Shown: positions 20,033 through 30,800 of the stretch, piece by piece | Layout of the letters: every line of letters begins with the position of its first letter | Position numbering within the stretch: position 1 is the stretch's first letter | NCBI RefSeq assembly: GCF_035046505.1 | Contig: NC_089830.1 | Coordinates: forward strand, 22,458,379-22,522,378 | Direction: 5' to 3' | Source of the DNA: Tiliqua scincoides | Taxonomy: Eukaryota > Chordata > Lepidosauria > Squamata > Scincidae | Length of the DNA: 64,000 nucleotides | Made by a program: the position numbers and the translations under genes | Notes under the pieces: model-generated | What the model was told of the DNA's origin: nothing | The model's database searches: none | The model's input: only the letters and a program-made list of their open reading frames with translations

Positions 20033-20171
20033 GTAGGTGTAACTCATTTTTACTTGCACAACAGCCTCTGACACATTTGCTCAAACCTGACGGTTTCCCT
20101 AATGATCTTGTCCACAGCTCTTTTTTCTGCAGTTTTTGGATACTGCCCTTCAGAAGCGCCTTGAAGTCACC

Positions 20172-21518
20172 ATGGCTGAACCACCTTCCCCCAACAGCAG
20201 CTCTCCAGAGAGAAGAGTAGTCCAGGTGTCTCCATGTTCATCCTCGATTGAACCCGCCTTGCCCGGAACATCGGACCTGCAGCCCATCTCTCTGGGCCCC
20301 ACGGCGTTGTCGAGCAGCTTCTCCTCCACCATGATTCCTGTGCGCCTGGATGTCCTGTACTTCCTGCTGACTAGTGCTTTCAAAGGGACTCAGCACAGCT
20401 TTCCACTGATGCCCGTTCACGGTGGGCAAAGTTCTGTTTCCACCTGTCGTAGTCCAGCTCCTCAACCTGGAACAATCAGTCTGCAGCCTGCAGCCACAAG
20501 CTGCTGCAATTGCCATTCGGCCTGCCATGGGATGGTCAGCTATCCAGTCCTTCAGCAGCCCACTGGGATCCAACAGTATGGAAGATCTCATGAAGGTTAT
20601 GGCGGCCACGGGTGGCCCAGCGCTGGAGTCCCAGAGAGCCAAAATAATGGGTCCTATTGGGGTGGGCCCCCCTCCCAGCGGAACAATAGCTGGTCTGGTG
20701 GAAGCCAGCCAAGTTCTTCAGGGCATTGGAGAGGAGCCCAGTCCTCAGTGGACTGGCAGGAGAACCAAAGAAAGGGAGGAGGAAGAGGAGGAGGGCAAGG
20801 TAGTCGGGATAACTGGCAAGGCAGGAGGCAGAATTTCCAAAGGTCTTGGGGCAACCACAGACAAGGTGCAGCTGACTCGATCCCTTGGAAATCAGGATCT
20901 CGGGACTCAGGAAGAGGAATGGCCCCTTTTGGATCAAACTCTGGCAACGGCAAAAGAAGCCAAGAGGGCTTCCATTGGCCGGCATTACGCGGCGGCCCGG
21001 ATGCCAAAAAACGTTCAGATGGTGCCGGAATGGGATGGCAGCCAAATCAACAAACAAAGCCTTCTCCTACCGGTGATGGCAATACTGCAGGTGCCGGACC
21101 AGCTCAAACCAGAGGGCAGGAGAATGATGAAGACTGGGAGGCAGAATATGAGAGCAGTGGGCAAGCCGTCCCCTCTACTCCGGGGGCTCTTCCCCTTCCT
21201 TCTCCGCTGAATGACCAAGCAGGCCCCTTGAAGGCAGGCAACGATTTGCATGAGGGATCTACTCCACCTTCTGTGCTGCCCAAACTGGCCACCTTTCTGC
21301 TTCCAGAGTTGACCACCAAAGAAGACAAGGGGGCAACTGCTGTGGGGAAGGAGCCTCTGGCCTCATCCGTGAATCAGAGCAAGAGCGATGGGTTCACCAG
21401 CTACCTCCAGAACCTGTATTCCAACCCACCAAGGAAGTCCAGCTCTGACTGGTCCTCAGACCTGGTCATCGACACTGAGGCGGAATCGCTGAAGCCAGAG
21501 GAAGGCGAATCGTCCTAA
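20172..21518 (+). CDS. Gly/Arg/Gln-rich (RGG-box) protein of unknown identity
   Basis: One long coding exon, 448 aa. I chose ATG 20172 because it sits in a strong context (gtcaccATGG) and no earlier in-frame ATG exists. A good acceptor (ttttttctgcag) ends at 20132, so at least one 5' exon lies upstream; the frame is open back to it, so upstream coding is possible. The protein begins Ser/Pro-rich, has a hydrophobic segment (IPVRLDVLYFLLTSAF, ~residues 58-75), a Cys-rich patch, then a Gly/Ser/Gln/Asn-rich middle with GGGRGGGQG and Arg-rich repeats (~200-260), typical of RNA-binding or condensate-forming proteins. The tail is acidic and Ser-rich (TSYLQNLYSNPP, ending EEGESS). No catalytic or folded domain is recognised. 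The matching poly(A) signal is at 22838, giving a ~1.3-kb 3' UTR. I do not recognise the gene; an intron-poor or retroposed origin is possible. It is flanked by the inverted repeats at 19625 and 24447. Confidence 0.72.
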   Translation: MAEPPSPNSSSPERRVVQVSPCSSSIEPALPGTSDLQPISLGPTALSSSFSSTMIPVRLDVLYFLLTSAFKGTQHSFPLMPVHGGQSSVSTCRSPAPQPGTISLQPAATSCCNCHSACHGMVSYPVLQQPTGIQQYGRSHEGYGGHGWPSAGVPESQNNGSYWGGPPSQRNNSWSGGSQPSSSGHWRGAQSSVDWQENQRKGGGRGGGQGSRDNWQGRRQNFQRSWGNHRQGAADSIPWKSGSRDSGRGMAPFGSNSGNGKRSQEGFHWPALRGGPDAKKRSDGAGMGWQPNQQTKPSPTGDGNTAGAGPAQTRGQENDEDWEAEYESSGQAVPSTPGALPLPSPLNDQAGPLKAGNDLHEGSTPPSVLPKLATFLLPELTTKEDKGATAVGKEPLASSVNQSKSDGFTSYLQNLYSNPPRKSSSDWSSDLVIDTEAESLKPEEGESS

Positions 21519-22051
21519 GAGGACGTGAATGGATCACAGGGCTGCTGTTTCGTTCAGGTGTTTCTCCTGTCTCTCCATTCCAAGCCTCCTGCTAGCGCCC
21601 TGTCACGGTTTGCAGCCCCTTCTGAGGCCAGGTTTGTTTTCTTCTGTTTGGAAATTCGTTTGAAACGGCCCCTGGAGACGACACTTCTAAAAAAGCACAG
21701 GATGGTGAAACTGAAAATCCCTATTGCTGCTTCCATCAAGATCCATAGCAGGGTGGAGAGTGAATTCTGGTTTCTTGTTGATATTTCCTGATTCATCCAC
21801 GTGGCTCTTCAGACCCATCGCATGTTTTTTTTTTTCCTTTTTTTCCCCAGATGGACCTCCCTTCGGAAGCAGAAGATGAAGGGGAGGCACTTGGATCATC
21901 CAGCAAATGGAAGTGCAATTGACAGGTCACTTACACCAAAGAAATCCAGCCCAGTCCATTTTCACCAGGTTGTGTCCATTTGATCTTTGCTTCCAGGAGT
22001 CCAGATTTCCGTTCTGTTTGCATCTGAAATAGGGAGATGTTCCATTCTGAA

Positions 22052-22057
22052 AATAAA
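22052..22057 (+). terminator. Possible proximal poly(A) signal of the RGG gene
   Basis: AATAAA about 530 bases after the stop codon. The downstream sequence is only moderately T/G-rich, so it is a weaker candidate than the one at 22838. Confidence 0.35.
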
Positions 22058-22837
22058 ACCAACTGTCCTTTAGGGTTGAAACCTGGTTTTGGGTATCTCC
22101 ATAGTTAGCACTGTACTGTATTGCAGTCGCTCTGGTCTTACATGTTGATCTCCATTGCAATGTTGTGCTTGATCTGGGAATCCAATATGGAAAAACTTAG
22201 CAGGCCTGTCGCTCACAGGGATAGAGAGATCCTGGGACTGCACTGTTCCTAGTGGGTGATTTGCAGCTTTAAATGTTTCTTCATGTTTAAACCAAAAAAA
22301 ACCACTTCCCTGTTCCTGGTTATCAAGGAAAGGATTTTAGTTGAGCCTTCTTCCTGATGTGCTAGCTTTTAACATGCAGGGGAGTTTATCTTTGTACATG
22401 GGAAGAGCACTGAGGTATGCAGTCCCTCCTCCACATACCTTGTACCATCTTAGGAACTCCAGGACACATGATTTCTCAGTGAATCGGGTCTAATTGGGGA
22501 TGTTGAATCTGAATGTTGCCGGTTTAGATAATAGATCTAAGTGCATTAGCCTAGCCTCTTTATGATTTTTTCTTTTAGAAAGTTAGAAAAAAATATCGCT
22601 TTGTATGAATCCTAGTGAAAAGTAGGTTACTTTTGAAGATCTTAGAGAAAGGTCTCTGGTATTTTTGGTTTTATGATTTGAAATATAGGACCGTGTGGAG
22701 GCCGATGGTCTCCTTGTGTCCCACATTTCCTCATGCTTAACTCTTGTTACCTTGAAGATGCACAGATTTAGATTAGAAGATGGGAAAGTTTGGGTTGAGT
22801 TATAAGAAAGGTTTTCCTGGTCTTTGTTATTTGTTTC

Positions 22838-22843
22838 AATAAA
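22838..22843 (+). terminator. Likely poly(A) signal of the RGG gene
   Basis: AATAAA followed within 20-60 bases by a strongly G/T-rich tract (gttgatgctcttctgg, tgttggctgtgtttat), the expected downstream element. It defines a 3' UTR from 21519 to about 22865. Confidence 0.65.
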
Positions 22844-23004
22844 AGTAAAGTTGATGCTCTTCTGGCATTGTGGGTTATCTTGAATGAAGTGTTGGCTGTG
22901 TTTATCCATGAGTGTTGTCTGGAGTCCCTGTTGTCTTTGTTTGTTGTAGTGTTTTGTATTCTGAGTGTTTGCAGTGAACATGCAGATTGCACGTTTTCAC
23001 AAGT

Positions 23005-23170
23005 GAGAGGAAGCGTGGTACAGCGGTTGGCGTGCAAAGAGACCTGGATTCAAATCACCACTTGGCTGTGATGTTCACTGAGTGTCCTTGGGCCAGACAC
23101 TTGCAGCCTAACTTACTCTGTAAGGATAAAACTGCATGGGAAAGAACCTGGACAGGCCGTCATGAGGTCA
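23005..23170 (+). mobile_element. tRNA-derived SINE, degenerate
   Basis: It has a box-A-like start (gaagcgtggtacagcgg), a box-B-like GACCTGGATTCAAATCACC and the usual 'gggccagacacttgcagcct' segment, then decays. Confidence 0.65.
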
Positions 23171-23591
23171 ACGGAGGTGCTTACCTCAGGCAGCATTTTG
23201 GCAGTGGGTGTCCACCTCCATCTGCTGGTCTCCACTGCACCCCTTCCTCCCATTTCCTCCCAATAGAAAAGGGAGATGGGATTGAAAAGGATGTGTGGAG
23301 GAAGAGAGAGTGGTGGCCTAGAGTGTTTTCATCTCCATCTCATCCACATTTCCTCTTCTGCTCCATCACCCTCTTCTGGGTCCAACGCTCTGTAAGGTAG
23401 CTTTGTCTATGTTGAAGCTTAGGAGGGTGACTAGAGCCTTGCACAGTCTACACTGAAGGTCCTTACGGTTCCCACACATCATTTTCCAGGCCTTTGGCTG
23501 GGAAGACACCTATGTGGTTTGCAAACATAACTTCACAGCAATGAGGACTAGAAACATGATCCTTTTTAAAAGTTGTGCCCAAAACACAAAC

Positions 23592-23637
<46 letters not shown>
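23592..23637. repeat. (GT)n microsatellite
   Basis: About 23 GT units, nearly uninterrupted, ending in GGTTTTTTCC. Confidence 0.97.
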
Positions 23638-23816
23638 TTTTTTCCTCCTATCTACATGCACTGCCAGGTTAGGACAGAGCCAGACAGGGTAATCACAACT
23701 GACAACTGCAAGGATTTCTCCATTTTAGACAGTTCTGCATCTCTTCCATTTCAAAGGTTGGGATGATTTGTAGCTACAGAGACTGAGTGATGATCAGGCT
23801 TTGGTAGTGGATTTAT

Positions 23817-23897
23817 TTAACCCATTTCTGCCCAGCCCACCGCTGTACACATTTGATCCCTGTTGCGTATATGCAACATTGAGCAGAAATGGCTTAA
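23817..23897 (-). mobile_element. 81-bp piggyBac-like MITE with TTAA ends
   Basis: TTAA at 23817 and 23894 with arms CCCATTTCTGCCCAGCCC and GAGCAGAAATGGC. It matches the element at 13051-13131 in reverse orientation and in total length. Confidence 0.75.
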
Positions 23898-24334
23898 CCT
23901 ATTTGACCGAATGGGTTTGTGCTTAGCCACAGGAGATTTGGGGGTAGTTTTGCAAGATACCACTGCTGGGTGAGTCATGCCTCTAGCTCAGCGATTCCTG
24001 CTCTACCTGGAAGCGTCTGGCTACACAGTTTTAGGAGAGGATCTTTCCCAGCCTGACCTGGAGATGCCAGACTGGTGATTGGCTGGCTTATCACCGAAAT
24101 CACTATTTCAGAGTTCCCTGCAAGAGCTGCAGAGGGAATGTGACTTACCAGTTCCCTCTTGTGACCAAATGCAGCAATTGTATCTTCATATCTTTTGAAG
24201 TTTTGTGGACATTTCAGTTCAGATCCTGTAGAATACAGAACACTTGGGGTGGAGGGGGGGTATATACCAAACTAATTTCTGTGCTTGCTTCCCCCTCCCC
24301 CCCAGTTTAATCAACTTTTGTCCCAGACATTCTA

Positions 24335-24446
24335 TTATAGTGCTGGACTCAGCAGCATATGCAGTGACTTGGGTTTCAATCCCCTCTTTTCATGCCCTTC
24401 ACTGGCTGACTTTGGGCCAGTCACCACCTCTCAGCCTAGCCTACTT
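24335..24446 (+). mobile_element. tRNA-derived SINE head
   Basis: Box-B-like GGGTTTCAATCCCC and 'ctgactttgggccagtcacc' are standard squamate SINE segments. The copy runs directly into the inverted-repeat block at 24447, so the two are physically joined. Confidence 0.6.
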
Positions 24447-24860
24447 TGCTGCTATAATGATAGTAAAGCTATTGGTTTGGGGGCGGAGGGGAACCTCAGC
24501 CCCAGGGAGAGAAACACACAAAGGAAGGGTGCAGGGAGTTTAACTCCTCCCTGTCCACCCTTCATTAAAGCTCTCCTGCCCAGTCCTGGAGGGATTGGAT
24601 GGCTGTGATCCGATCTCTTGTTTACCCCACAAAATTGTCAGTTCTTTGGGGCAAGATCCGTCTCTGGATGACTCAACTCCCCAAAGTCCCATGTATAGAA
24701 ATGGTGATATTATTGTTAATTAATTGAGTTATTCTATTAATTAATACTAATAATTATAATTAAGAGCCAGGAATGTGTAGTTGTTTGGGAGTTGAACTTA
24801 GACCTGGAAGATCTAGTCCAGGTTCAAATCCCTCAGCGACAAAGCTTCTTAGGTGACCTG
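24447..24860 (+). repeat. Right arm of the ~410-bp inverted repeat flanking the RGG gene
   Basis: Forward counterpart of 19625-20032, same order of blocks: 'tgctgctataatgatag', 'gagtttaactcctccctg', 'tctttggggcaagatcc', TTAATTAAT-rich spacer, then the SINE start 'ttaagagccaggaatgtgta'. A tRNA-type SINE (about 24770-24995, box B GGTTCAAATCCC) makes up its right end and continues past it. Confidence 0.85.
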
Positions 24861-25009
24861 GGGCCCGTCGCTTGCCTTTCAGCCTCGCCTACCTTACAGG
24901 ATTGTTGTGAGGACAGAAGGAGGGAAGGAATTATGTATACTTCCCTTAGCTCCTTGAAGGAAGGGCAGTATGCAAATGTGAAAAAACTAAAATTAATTAT
25001 TAGGAATTA

Positions 25010-25730
25010 ATAATAATAAAAAGTGGGTGGATTATGGGGAGAGGATTCCACATGTAAACTGGCAGTACTGATGCTATTTTGGAGATTTCCTAAATACTAT
25101 ATACCAAGGAAAGCGTGAAAGCAGCCTGGTTGTGATTTCATGCCCAGTGTGTGCCAGGGGAGCTCATAGTGTGTCCCAGCTGCCCCATAGGCCTTCCTAG
25201 AGGCTCCAGGCATGTTCTGCAGCTGGGGCATCAGCAGGTTTCACTCACAAAGCTCCAGGACAGTTTGCTGTCCATGCAGATTTGATTCTGGAACCAACAG
25301 CTGCCACTACCCCCCCCAATACACACACAATTGGTTGTTTTCGGTAAGGCAGAGAGAGTTGAACAGTCAGCAGAAAATTGGAGGAGTTGGGGAAAGGGGC
25401 CAGGCCGCGGGGGGGGGGGGGAAGAGAGGCAGGGGTCAGCTCAGGAAAGAAGAGAAACCAGCACAGAAAACAGGTCCTGGGGTGTGCAGGTAAGGCATCT
25501 GTTTATGGGACTAAATCCCCCCCCCCCCGATATTGTGAAGGACAGACAGCCATGGTAACAAGGCTGGGAAAGTGGGGTCAGCATATGAACATGTAGGGCA
25601 CAATTCAAAGTTTAGCATTTTGATATCCCATCCATCATATTTGCTCTCCCACTGAAATCTGCCAGCCTTTCCTGGGCTGAGCTGCGTCAGGATAAATTAG
25701 GGGCACCCCAGCTGTGCCTCAAAAACTCAG
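25010..25730. other. Stretch with no recognised gene
   Basis: It contains G-rich and C-rich homopolymer runs (25410-25421, 25518-25529) and purine-rich sequence. Open frames here are low complexity and overlap in three registers; none has a domain. Confidence 0.4.
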
Positions 25731-25732
25731 AA

Positions 25733-25950
25733 TGGCAGTATGGTGCAGTGGCTAGTGACCTTGGCAGTATGGTGCAGTGGTTAGTGACCTGGGGAGCCCA
25801 GGATTCCAATCTTTTCGCCCTGAGGCTCTGCCTGGGTGAGTCATGTTCAGGCTAGACTACCTCCCCAAGCAGTTGTGAGGATAAAGCTGTGGAAGAAGTG
25901 ACCATCGATGCCAGTCTGAGCTCCTTGAAGGAAGGGTGGGATAAAATGGA
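25733..25950 (+). mobile_element. tRNA-derived SINE with a duplicated head
   Basis: The head 'tggcagtatggtgcagtgg-tagtgacc' occurs twice, at about 25734 and 25763, a ~29-bp tandem duplication of the Pol III box-A region. The body then runs through 'gttgtgaggataaagctgtg' to 'ctccttgaaggaagggtggg'. Confidence 0.7.
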
Positions 25951-26422
25951 TCACATTTATCCCCAACTTCCTGGACACAGTTGATCAAAACCTACTGGTG
26001 AGGCTTTGCTGTCTTCCTGAAAAGGGGTAGGTTGATCTCTTTCTTGCAGAGAGAGTGGACATCCAGCAGGCTCAAGGGGTGAAGGTTTTTGTGGAGTACA
26101 GCATTTCAAACTGAGAGGTGGTTCTTTGGTTTTGGGGGGCTGAGTATTCACACAGACTGCCCTTGTCTGCAGCCCTGAAATACAACTTCTGCAAACATTT
26201 TCTGTATGATTTTCTGTGTGATTCTATTTGCCAATTTTTTTCCCTTCCAATCCCTGCTCCTGTGTCTAAGAATTTAGCAGGGATGATCCTGTTCCTCTCT
26301 CCATACCATGTATTATTTTATTTATGCAATCTATACTTTGCCTGGAGTGCTTTGGAAACAGGAGGAAAGGTAGGATATCAGTGTGTCAAATACAGTCAAA
26401 TAAGATCAAAAAGAGCTTACGG

Positions 26423-26740
26423 CCGTGGTTCCCATAGCACCAGGACCCACTTTTAAAAATGACAATCTGGACCCATCTAGATTTATCAGACTTTTAAAAA
26501 AGGAGACCTAGAAAGAAATAATATTTATTTATAACAACAAGAACCCTCAAACCTTTATCTGCCTATATTTACATGTGCTTGCAACCTGCAGGAGCTTTGT
26601 GGGACACTTAGCAGCTACAGGATGATTTTTGAATAGTCTCAGGGCTTGAGGCAATTATCTTTCCACCACTCTTTGGCGACCCACCAAAAATCAGGTCATG
26701 ACCCACCAGTGGGTTCTGACCCACAGTTTGGGAACCACTG
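26423..26740. mobile_element. hAT-like MITE (318 bp)
   Basis: Left end CCGTGGTTCCCATAGC (one change from CAGTGG), right end CAGTTTGGGAACCACTG. Flanks GCTTACGG and GCTTAATC share five bases, a possible decayed 8-bp duplication. Same family as 6567-7127. Confidence 0.75.
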
Positions 26741-27257
26741 GCTTAATCAACAGCTTCACGGACTGGTTTCTGCAGAATAAACAGTTGTCTTAAGAGGCAC
26801 AGGAACAGACCAGGATGGGTTTTGGGTCATTTGGCAACTCAAGTTCCAATATAAAATGGCGCCAATCCTTTGATCTCCCTGGACCTGGAATGGGACATCA
26901 GAAGGACAGTGACACCTAGTGACCAGATGTTGGGTTGGCTGCACCTTGAAAACTCCCTTGGAGGGATTCAGAAGCTGCACCTGACTTCATTAACATGACT
27001 AAACCCTATTGGGGGTGGAAAGAAATTCTCCAGGTATCACTTGTTAAAGGGTGTTTGCAGCTGTGTGTATGCTGGCTTTGCCTTATAGCATATTGCTTGA
27101 CTTGCTTACATAAGTCATCTAAAGCGTCTCCTGCTATTCAAGGACCCACTTGTTCCATGGTGCTTATCTCCATGCTACCTCTAGATCTTGTGTATTTCCT
27201 TGCAAACTCTTGCAAGATTTGCAGTTATTGGATATGAAAATTATGGTACAACAACCA

Positions 27258-27475
27258 GGGCCTATGAGAGGGCGTTGCAGGGGGTAAATTGTATCTGGGC
27301 CTGGGGTGAAAAAGGGGTCCCGGGAGCCAAAGGAAAGGAGCCTGAAAATTTCCTGGGATCTTATATTTTCCCATCTCACCAGGGCCCATGAGAGAGAGGT
27401 GCAGGGGTACATTGTACCTGGTCCTGGGGTCAAAAAGGGGACCCGGGAACCAAAAGAGGGAAGCCATAAATGTCC
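27258..27475. repeat. Tandemly duplicated dispersed repeat (two ~120-bp units)
   Basis: 'cagggcctatgagaggg...ttgtatctgggcctggggtgaaaaagggg' is followed by a second unit from about 27381, 'agggcccatgagagagagg...ttgtacctggtcctggggtcaaaaagggg'. Single units of the family recur near 48970-49090, 59165-59340 and 61700-61760. Class unknown. Confidence 0.7.
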
Positions 27476-27814
27476 TGGTAGAAAATGTTTGTATATATTG
27501 TGTGAAGACCAGCATTTACATTTTGTGTAAGCCTATATAATTTTATACATTGTAATCCTTAGAAATTAGGATCCAATGACTGTATGAAATTATGAACCAA
27601 TGGACAAGGGAAGGGACCCAAAAGAAATGTTATACCTCCAAAAGGGGCACATAAAAAACTTTATCAAAAATTCCTCTCAGAGGCCGGGACAACTGCCGAG
27701 AAAACGGGCATTTGTGCAGGGTGTCCAACATGGCGCTTCTGCCAACACACACAAATCCATAACCACTAGTCACCACTGTTGTTCCTTCCACTGCTTTCTC
27801 AGAATCAGACCAGG

Positions 27815-30800
27815 ATGTACAGCTTTATGGGCGGGGGCTTGTTCTGTGCCTCTGTGGCGAACATCCTCTTGGTGGTGTCTACCGTGACTGACTACTGGAT
27901 GCAATATCGGCTGGACGGGATGTTTGCTCGCCAGGGCCTTTGGAGGTACTGCTGGTCAGGAAAGTGCTACGGACAGATGGAGAGCGTCGGTAAGAGCTGA
28001 CTTGGAGCTGGGGTGGGTGGCTATTCCTGTCACGAGCTGGAGCTCCACTAAGGCCTCTTCTGCTGCTTGGGGAAAGGTAGCAGACATCCCACTGCTAGCA
28101 CCAGCTTTCCACTGTCTCTTGGCAAGTTGCATTGTGGAGGTGGGGTCTGCAATGCACATATGCCTTCCGAAATATGAAGGGAGCATGCATTGCGGGGCAT
28201 TTGCCCCAGGGACCCGTAAAAGCTGAAGCCACCACTGACTGTGCAGACTAGCTACCACTCTACCACTCTTAAAACATAAGAGCCCTGCTGGATCAGATCA
28301 AAGGCCCATCTAGTCCAGATTCCTGTATCTCCAGTGGCCCACCAGATGCCTTGGGGAGCACACAAGACACCTGTACCGTGTTGCCACTCCCTTGCATGTG
28401 GCATTCAGAGACAGCCTCCTTCTAAAATCAGGAGGTTGTTCATACCCACCGTGGCTTATGACCTGTGATGGACATGTCATGGTTGGCAACCTTCAGTCTC
28501 GAAAGACTATGCTATGAGCCTACAGCACCTGATATTCCCAGATGGTCTCCCATCCAAGTACTAACCAGGTCTGATGCTGCTTAGCTTCAGCGTCATGGTT
28601 GGCAACCTTCAGTCTCGAAAGACTATGCTATGAGCCTACAGCACCTGGTATTCCCAGATGGTCTCCCATCCAAGTACTAACCAGGCCTGACGCTGCTTAG
28701 CTTCTAAGATCATTTCCTCCAGAAATCTGCCCAATTGGCTTGTAAAAGCATCCAGGACAGGTGCCATCACTACATCCTGTGGCAAGGAGTTCCACAGATT
28801 AATCACACACCAGGAAAAGAAATATTTTCTTTTGTCTGTTCGAGCTCTTCCGCTAGTCAATTTTAGTGAATGTTCCCTGGTTCAGGTGGTGTGTGAGAAG
28901 GAAAAGAACATCTCTCCACCCCCTGCACAATTTTCTAGGATAGGGAAGGAAAGGGTTGTCCCTCCCTGCACACCCAACAAACCTGTGACCAACCTTTGGC
29001 TTCTAACAATGTCTACAATAGCTGTGGCATCCTGGCACCCTTGATATATGAGCTGCTTTCAGTCTTGTTCCCCCTAGCTTACTGGAACGCCACCCGGGCC
29101 TTCATGATCCTGTCTGCCCTCTCGTGTTTTGCCGGGATCATCACCGGGATCCTCTCCTTTGCCCAGTTCTCCACCTTCCAGCGTTTTAACAGACCTTTTG
29201 CTGCGGGAATCTTGTTCTTTGCATCTAGTAAGTTTCGGTCTCCCTCCTGTCTGCTTCTTGGGGACAGTCCTTTTGCCAACGTCTTTGTAGTAGTGGTGTC
29301 ACTAGTGTGGGAGGCCCAATGATACTAGTGATCATACACTAGGGTATCACCCCAGTGTCGGACCTCCTCCCATGCAGTGAGCAGGACAGTGCCCTGGGCA
29401 GTGGGCATCATGATGCACCATTACCTTACCCTGCTCATGTTTTGGCTGTAACCTTTGATTGAACAGAGATATTTCAATGTGGTTTGTTTCATTACATTGT
29501 GCATTAAATTACGCATCATATCATATATAACATGATGGTGTTATTCAAAAATACCAAGATTATAAAAATTCTGACCAGCAGTGGGGTCAGCAGTGCATGT
29601 CACCCAGTGAAGCCCGCACCCCCTGCATCCTCCTAGCGACACCACTGCTTTGTAGCCTCTAGATTCATGAGTATTTGTGCTTAGTTGATCATGGGCTAGT
29701 TAGAAAATACTCAGTGCTGCATTTTAACTCATGACTTGGCTTCAAGACCTCAATTCAAGAGTTTGCTTTGAGTCAAGGATATGACTGAAGAGCACTAATG
29801 TTTCTCAGTGGCCAAGAGATGTCCTTGTGGGTAGTGCATGGTTAGGAGATATACGGGGATGGCTCTCTGGACACCTGATATTTTCACATTTATACCACCG
29901 TTTGATATTGCCAAGGAGCTCAGGGTACATGGTGCCTCTCCTCCTTTTGTTCTCATGACAACCCTGTGAGGTAGGTGAGGTTAAGTGTTAGTGGCTAGTC
30001 CCAGGTCACCCAGGAAGCTTCATGGCTGAGCCTGAATCTTCCAGGTCTAAGTCCAATTCCTGAACCGCTACACAATCCTCGCTCTCCTGATACAAAATGG
30101 CAAACTTGCTGCTTGACAGGCGTGGATGCTGCTCAAATGGCGTATTTGTAGAAATAAAAGTAAAAGGAGCAGTAGCCTGTGCATGTTTACTCGAAGTAAA
30201 TCCCAATATATTCAGTAAGACTTCCTGAAAAATTTGCATTGGGTTATATAGCCTTAGTGCAACATAAGCTGCACAATGTCTCGTAGGTCACCTTTGGGAA
30301 AGATGGTTGGTTGGCAACCTTCAGTCTCGAAAGACTATGGTATAAGCCTACAGCACCTGGTATTCCCAAGCGGTCTCCCATCCAAGTACTAACCAGGCCT
30401 GACCCTGCTTAGCTTCCGAGATCAGACGAGATTGGGCATGTGCAGGGTAAGAAGGCGGCCTAGATGTTAATATTTTCCGCTAGGCAGATTTTTCAGTTTG
30501 CCTCCTACTGAGCCGGATGGTGCTTCTTGGCTCAAGCTCTTTTGAAAAAAAAGTTCCCAAGGCAGCACCTGAACACTCTGGGTAATGAAATTGCTGCTCA
30601 TGATGTAGGAGAAGTCCTAGAAGTCCTGTTGTAGGTGTAATCCCCCCTTGACTACACCCCTGGTTATGAGTATGTAGTAATTTATTTCTCAATGTAACCT
30701 TCCTCTCTTTCCTTCCTTGTTCCCACCCAGCCTTGTTTGTTCTTCTAGCAATGGCGATTTACACTGGGGTCACCGTCAGCTTCCTGGGCAAACGGTTTGG

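Larger units (their letters stand above)
28264..28930 (-). mobile_element. CR1-type LINE 3' fragment in LIM2 intron 1, split by two 5S SINEs
   Basis: Minus-strand CR1 3' UTR (28264-28475) and C-terminal ORF2 part (about 28708-28930) are separated by 28476-28707. The two halves join in register ('cctgtgatgga' / 'cctccagaaatctgcccaat'). Confidence 0.85.

Noticed and set aside
20422-21210. 262-codon open frame overlapping the RGG gene in another register, and long minus-strand frames there
   Set aside because: They are shadows of a GC-rich, stop-poor coding exon. The 448-aa frame has the good start context, the tail and the poly(A) site.
24770-24850. tRNA gene (box A and box B present)
   Set aside because: No cloverleaf can be drawn; the body and tail match the tRNA-derived SINE family found several times in the window.
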